Origin: JANLQX01 sp031381685
GTDB lineage: Bacteria; Actinomycetota; Acidimicrobiia; Acidimicrobiales; JANYDT01
Length of the DNA: 32,819 nucleotides
NCBI GenBank assembly: GCA_031381685.1
Contig: JANMYF010000420.1
Location: 1-32,819 of the forward strand
Direction of reading: 5' to 3'
The notes under the pieces were generated by a model. It saw only the letters and a list, made by a program, of their open reading frames with translations, did no database searches and was not told the DNA's origin. The translations under genes and the position numbers were made by a program. Shown piece by piece: positions 31,981 through 32,819 of the stretch. The stretch's first letter is position 1; every line of letters begins with the position of its first letter.

Positions 31981-31993
31981 GCGGGACCACTAG
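31981..31993 (-). repeat. Right terminal inverted repeat of the IS630-type element
   Basis: GCGGGACCACTAG mirrors 30413-30425. The TA at 31991-31992 would be the second target copy. Confidence 0.85.
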
Positions 31994-32116
31994 CGAGTTC
32001 GGACGCTCCGCCTAACAGCGACGGAAACCCTGGAGTCTCGTGAACTGAAAAAATCGGGCTAGCGGTTGCGTCGCACGTGCCGACGACCGGCCGGGTCCCG
32101 CCGACGCAGGCGACGG

Positions 32117-32812
32117 TCAGATGGCCGTGCCCACAATCCGTCCGACCAGCGCAGTGACCGCCATCGCGGCGATGCCGGCGGTGAGCACCCGCAGCGTCGG
32201 TTTGGGCCATGGGGCGCCGCCGAGGCGGGCGCCGACGATCCCGAGAACGGCAAGGGCGAGAACCGTGACGGCGACCACGAGCGCCAGCGCCACGCCCCGC
32301 GGGGCGGCGAGCGCGATGAGCACAGGAGCGAGCGCCCCGCACGCGAACGCGGCGGCTGATGCGAACGCCGCCTGGAGCGGTCGAGCGGCCCCGTGCTCGC
32401 TGAACCCGAGCTCGTCACGAAGGTGGGCTTCGAGCGCCCCGGAACGATGCAGGTCCTGGGCAACTTGTGCTGCCGTCGAAGGGCCGACGCCGCGCCCGAC
32501 GTAGATAGCCGTGAGCTCGGCCAACTCCGCGTCCGGATCGGCGTCCAGCTCACGGCGTTCACGTTCGGTGTCCGCCGACTCGGCGTCAGCCTGTGCCGAT
32601 ACCGACACGTATTCTCCTGCCGCCATCGAGAGCGATCCCGCGCAGAGTCCGGCGAATCCGGTGAGGATCACCGTCGACCGGGTGGCTGCGCTGGCGATGA
32701 TTCCGGTGAGAAGGCTCGACGTGGAGATCAACCCGTCGTTCGCGCCGAGTACCGCGGCGCGAAGCCAGCCCACCCGGTCCAACCGGTGACGCTCAGGCTG
32801 GTGGATGCTCAT
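32117..32812 (-). CDS. VIT1/CCC1-type transporter (Fe2+/Mn2+)
   Basis: The 231-residue membrane protein has the family start RVGWLRAAVLGANDGLISTS and LLTGIIASAA, then GSLSMAAGEYVSVSAQADAE, where the conserved M-A-x-G-E-Y is part of the cation path. It has a soluble acidic/helical segment with RERRELDADPDAELAELTAI, and C-terminal hydrophobic helices around LAAPRGVALALVVAVTVLAL, WPKPTLRVLTAGIAAMAVTA and VGRIVGTAI. This is the usual layout of bacterial vacuolar-iron-transporter homologues, which move Fe2+ or Mn2+, usually outward. The ATG at 32812 is seven bases from the window edge, so its promoter is not visible. Confidence 0.92.
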   Translation of the reverse strand: MSIHQPERHRLDRVGWLRAAVLGANDGLISTSSLLTGIIASAATRSTVILTGFAGLCAGSLSMAAGEYVSVSAQADAESADTERERRELDADPDAELAELTAIYVGRGVGPSTAAQVAQDLHRSGALEAHLRDELGFSEHGAARPLQAAFASAAAFACGALAPVLIALAAPRGVALALVVAVTVLALAVLGIVGARLGGAPWPKPTLRVLTAGIAAMAVTALVGRIVGTAI

Positions 32813-32819
32813 GGGGACT

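Larger units (their letters stand above)
30414..31992. mobile_element. Decayed IS630-family insertion sequence with passenger gene
   Basis: The element is bounded by perfect 13-bp inverted repeats and a TA at each end, the target duplication typical of IS630 and other Tc1/mariner-type elements. Inside are an IS630 transposase broken by at least four frameshifts and a second small gene, also frameshifted. At 1579 bp it is longer than a simple 1.1-1.2 kb IS630, because of the second gene. Both genes are broken, so it cannot move unless another copy supplies transposase. It sits between the hydrolase-cyclase gene and the VIT1-type gene and disrupts no recognisable host gene. Confidence 0.85.

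Overview
The window is high-GC DNA, almost certainly from an actinobacterium. An Acidimicrobiia-like or mycolate-like soil or marine lineage fits best. The signs are several luciferase-like flavin/F420 oxidoreductases, a PPOX-type F420 protein, a DUF222/HNH (13E12-type) gene, many GTG starts with 4-base GTGA/ATGA overlaps, and near-leaderless genes. No rRNA, tRNA or CRISPR was seen.

Layout. Positions 1-12.6 kb hold redox genes for catabolism. A minus-strand operon (PEP-utilising 'mobile domain' protein plus two luciferase-like monooxygenases) diverges from a molybdopterin oxidoreductase. A lipoprotein, a DUF1801 protein, a further luciferase-like enzyme, an XRE/nucleotidyltransferase pair (toxin-antitoxin-like) and a cytochrome P450 follow. 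Next come a frameshifted DUF222/HNH gene, a PPOX protein and two divergent Rieske oxygenases. Four copies of one 24-bp motif lie about 43-53 bp upstream of start codons of the Mo enzyme / PEP-mobile operon, the P450 and the Rieske pair, which suggests a common regulon. Positions 14-23 kb are mixed: a serine hydrolase, a CbbX/EccA-like AAA+ ATPase, a PlsC acyltransferase, a TetR regulator divergent from a carotenoid oxygenase, a membrane protein, an ABC-F ATPase and a TrmH-type RNA methyltransferase. At 23.2-25.5 kb a fumarylacetoacetase-family hydrolase overlaps an aromatic-ring flavin hydroxylase.

The most striking locus is at 25.5-27.6 kb. A PanB-like gene, interrupted near its end by an in-frame TAA, diverges from a GrdB/PrdB-like reductase gene that stays open for 396 codons except for two in-frame TGA codons. 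The second TGA forms a U-P-L-C motif. It is followed by a perfect 6-bp hairpin with a CGUGU loop at the spacing expected of a bacterial SECIS element. This looks like a selenoprotein, possibly with two selenocysteines, that an ordinary gene caller would break into pieces.

The right end (27.7-32.8 kb) holds another luciferase-like enzyme, a transposase remnant, an alpha/beta-hydrolase-adenylate cyclase fusion, a decayed 1.58-kb IS630-family element with its terminal repeats, TA target duplication and a passenger gene, and a VIT1/CCC1-type transporter.
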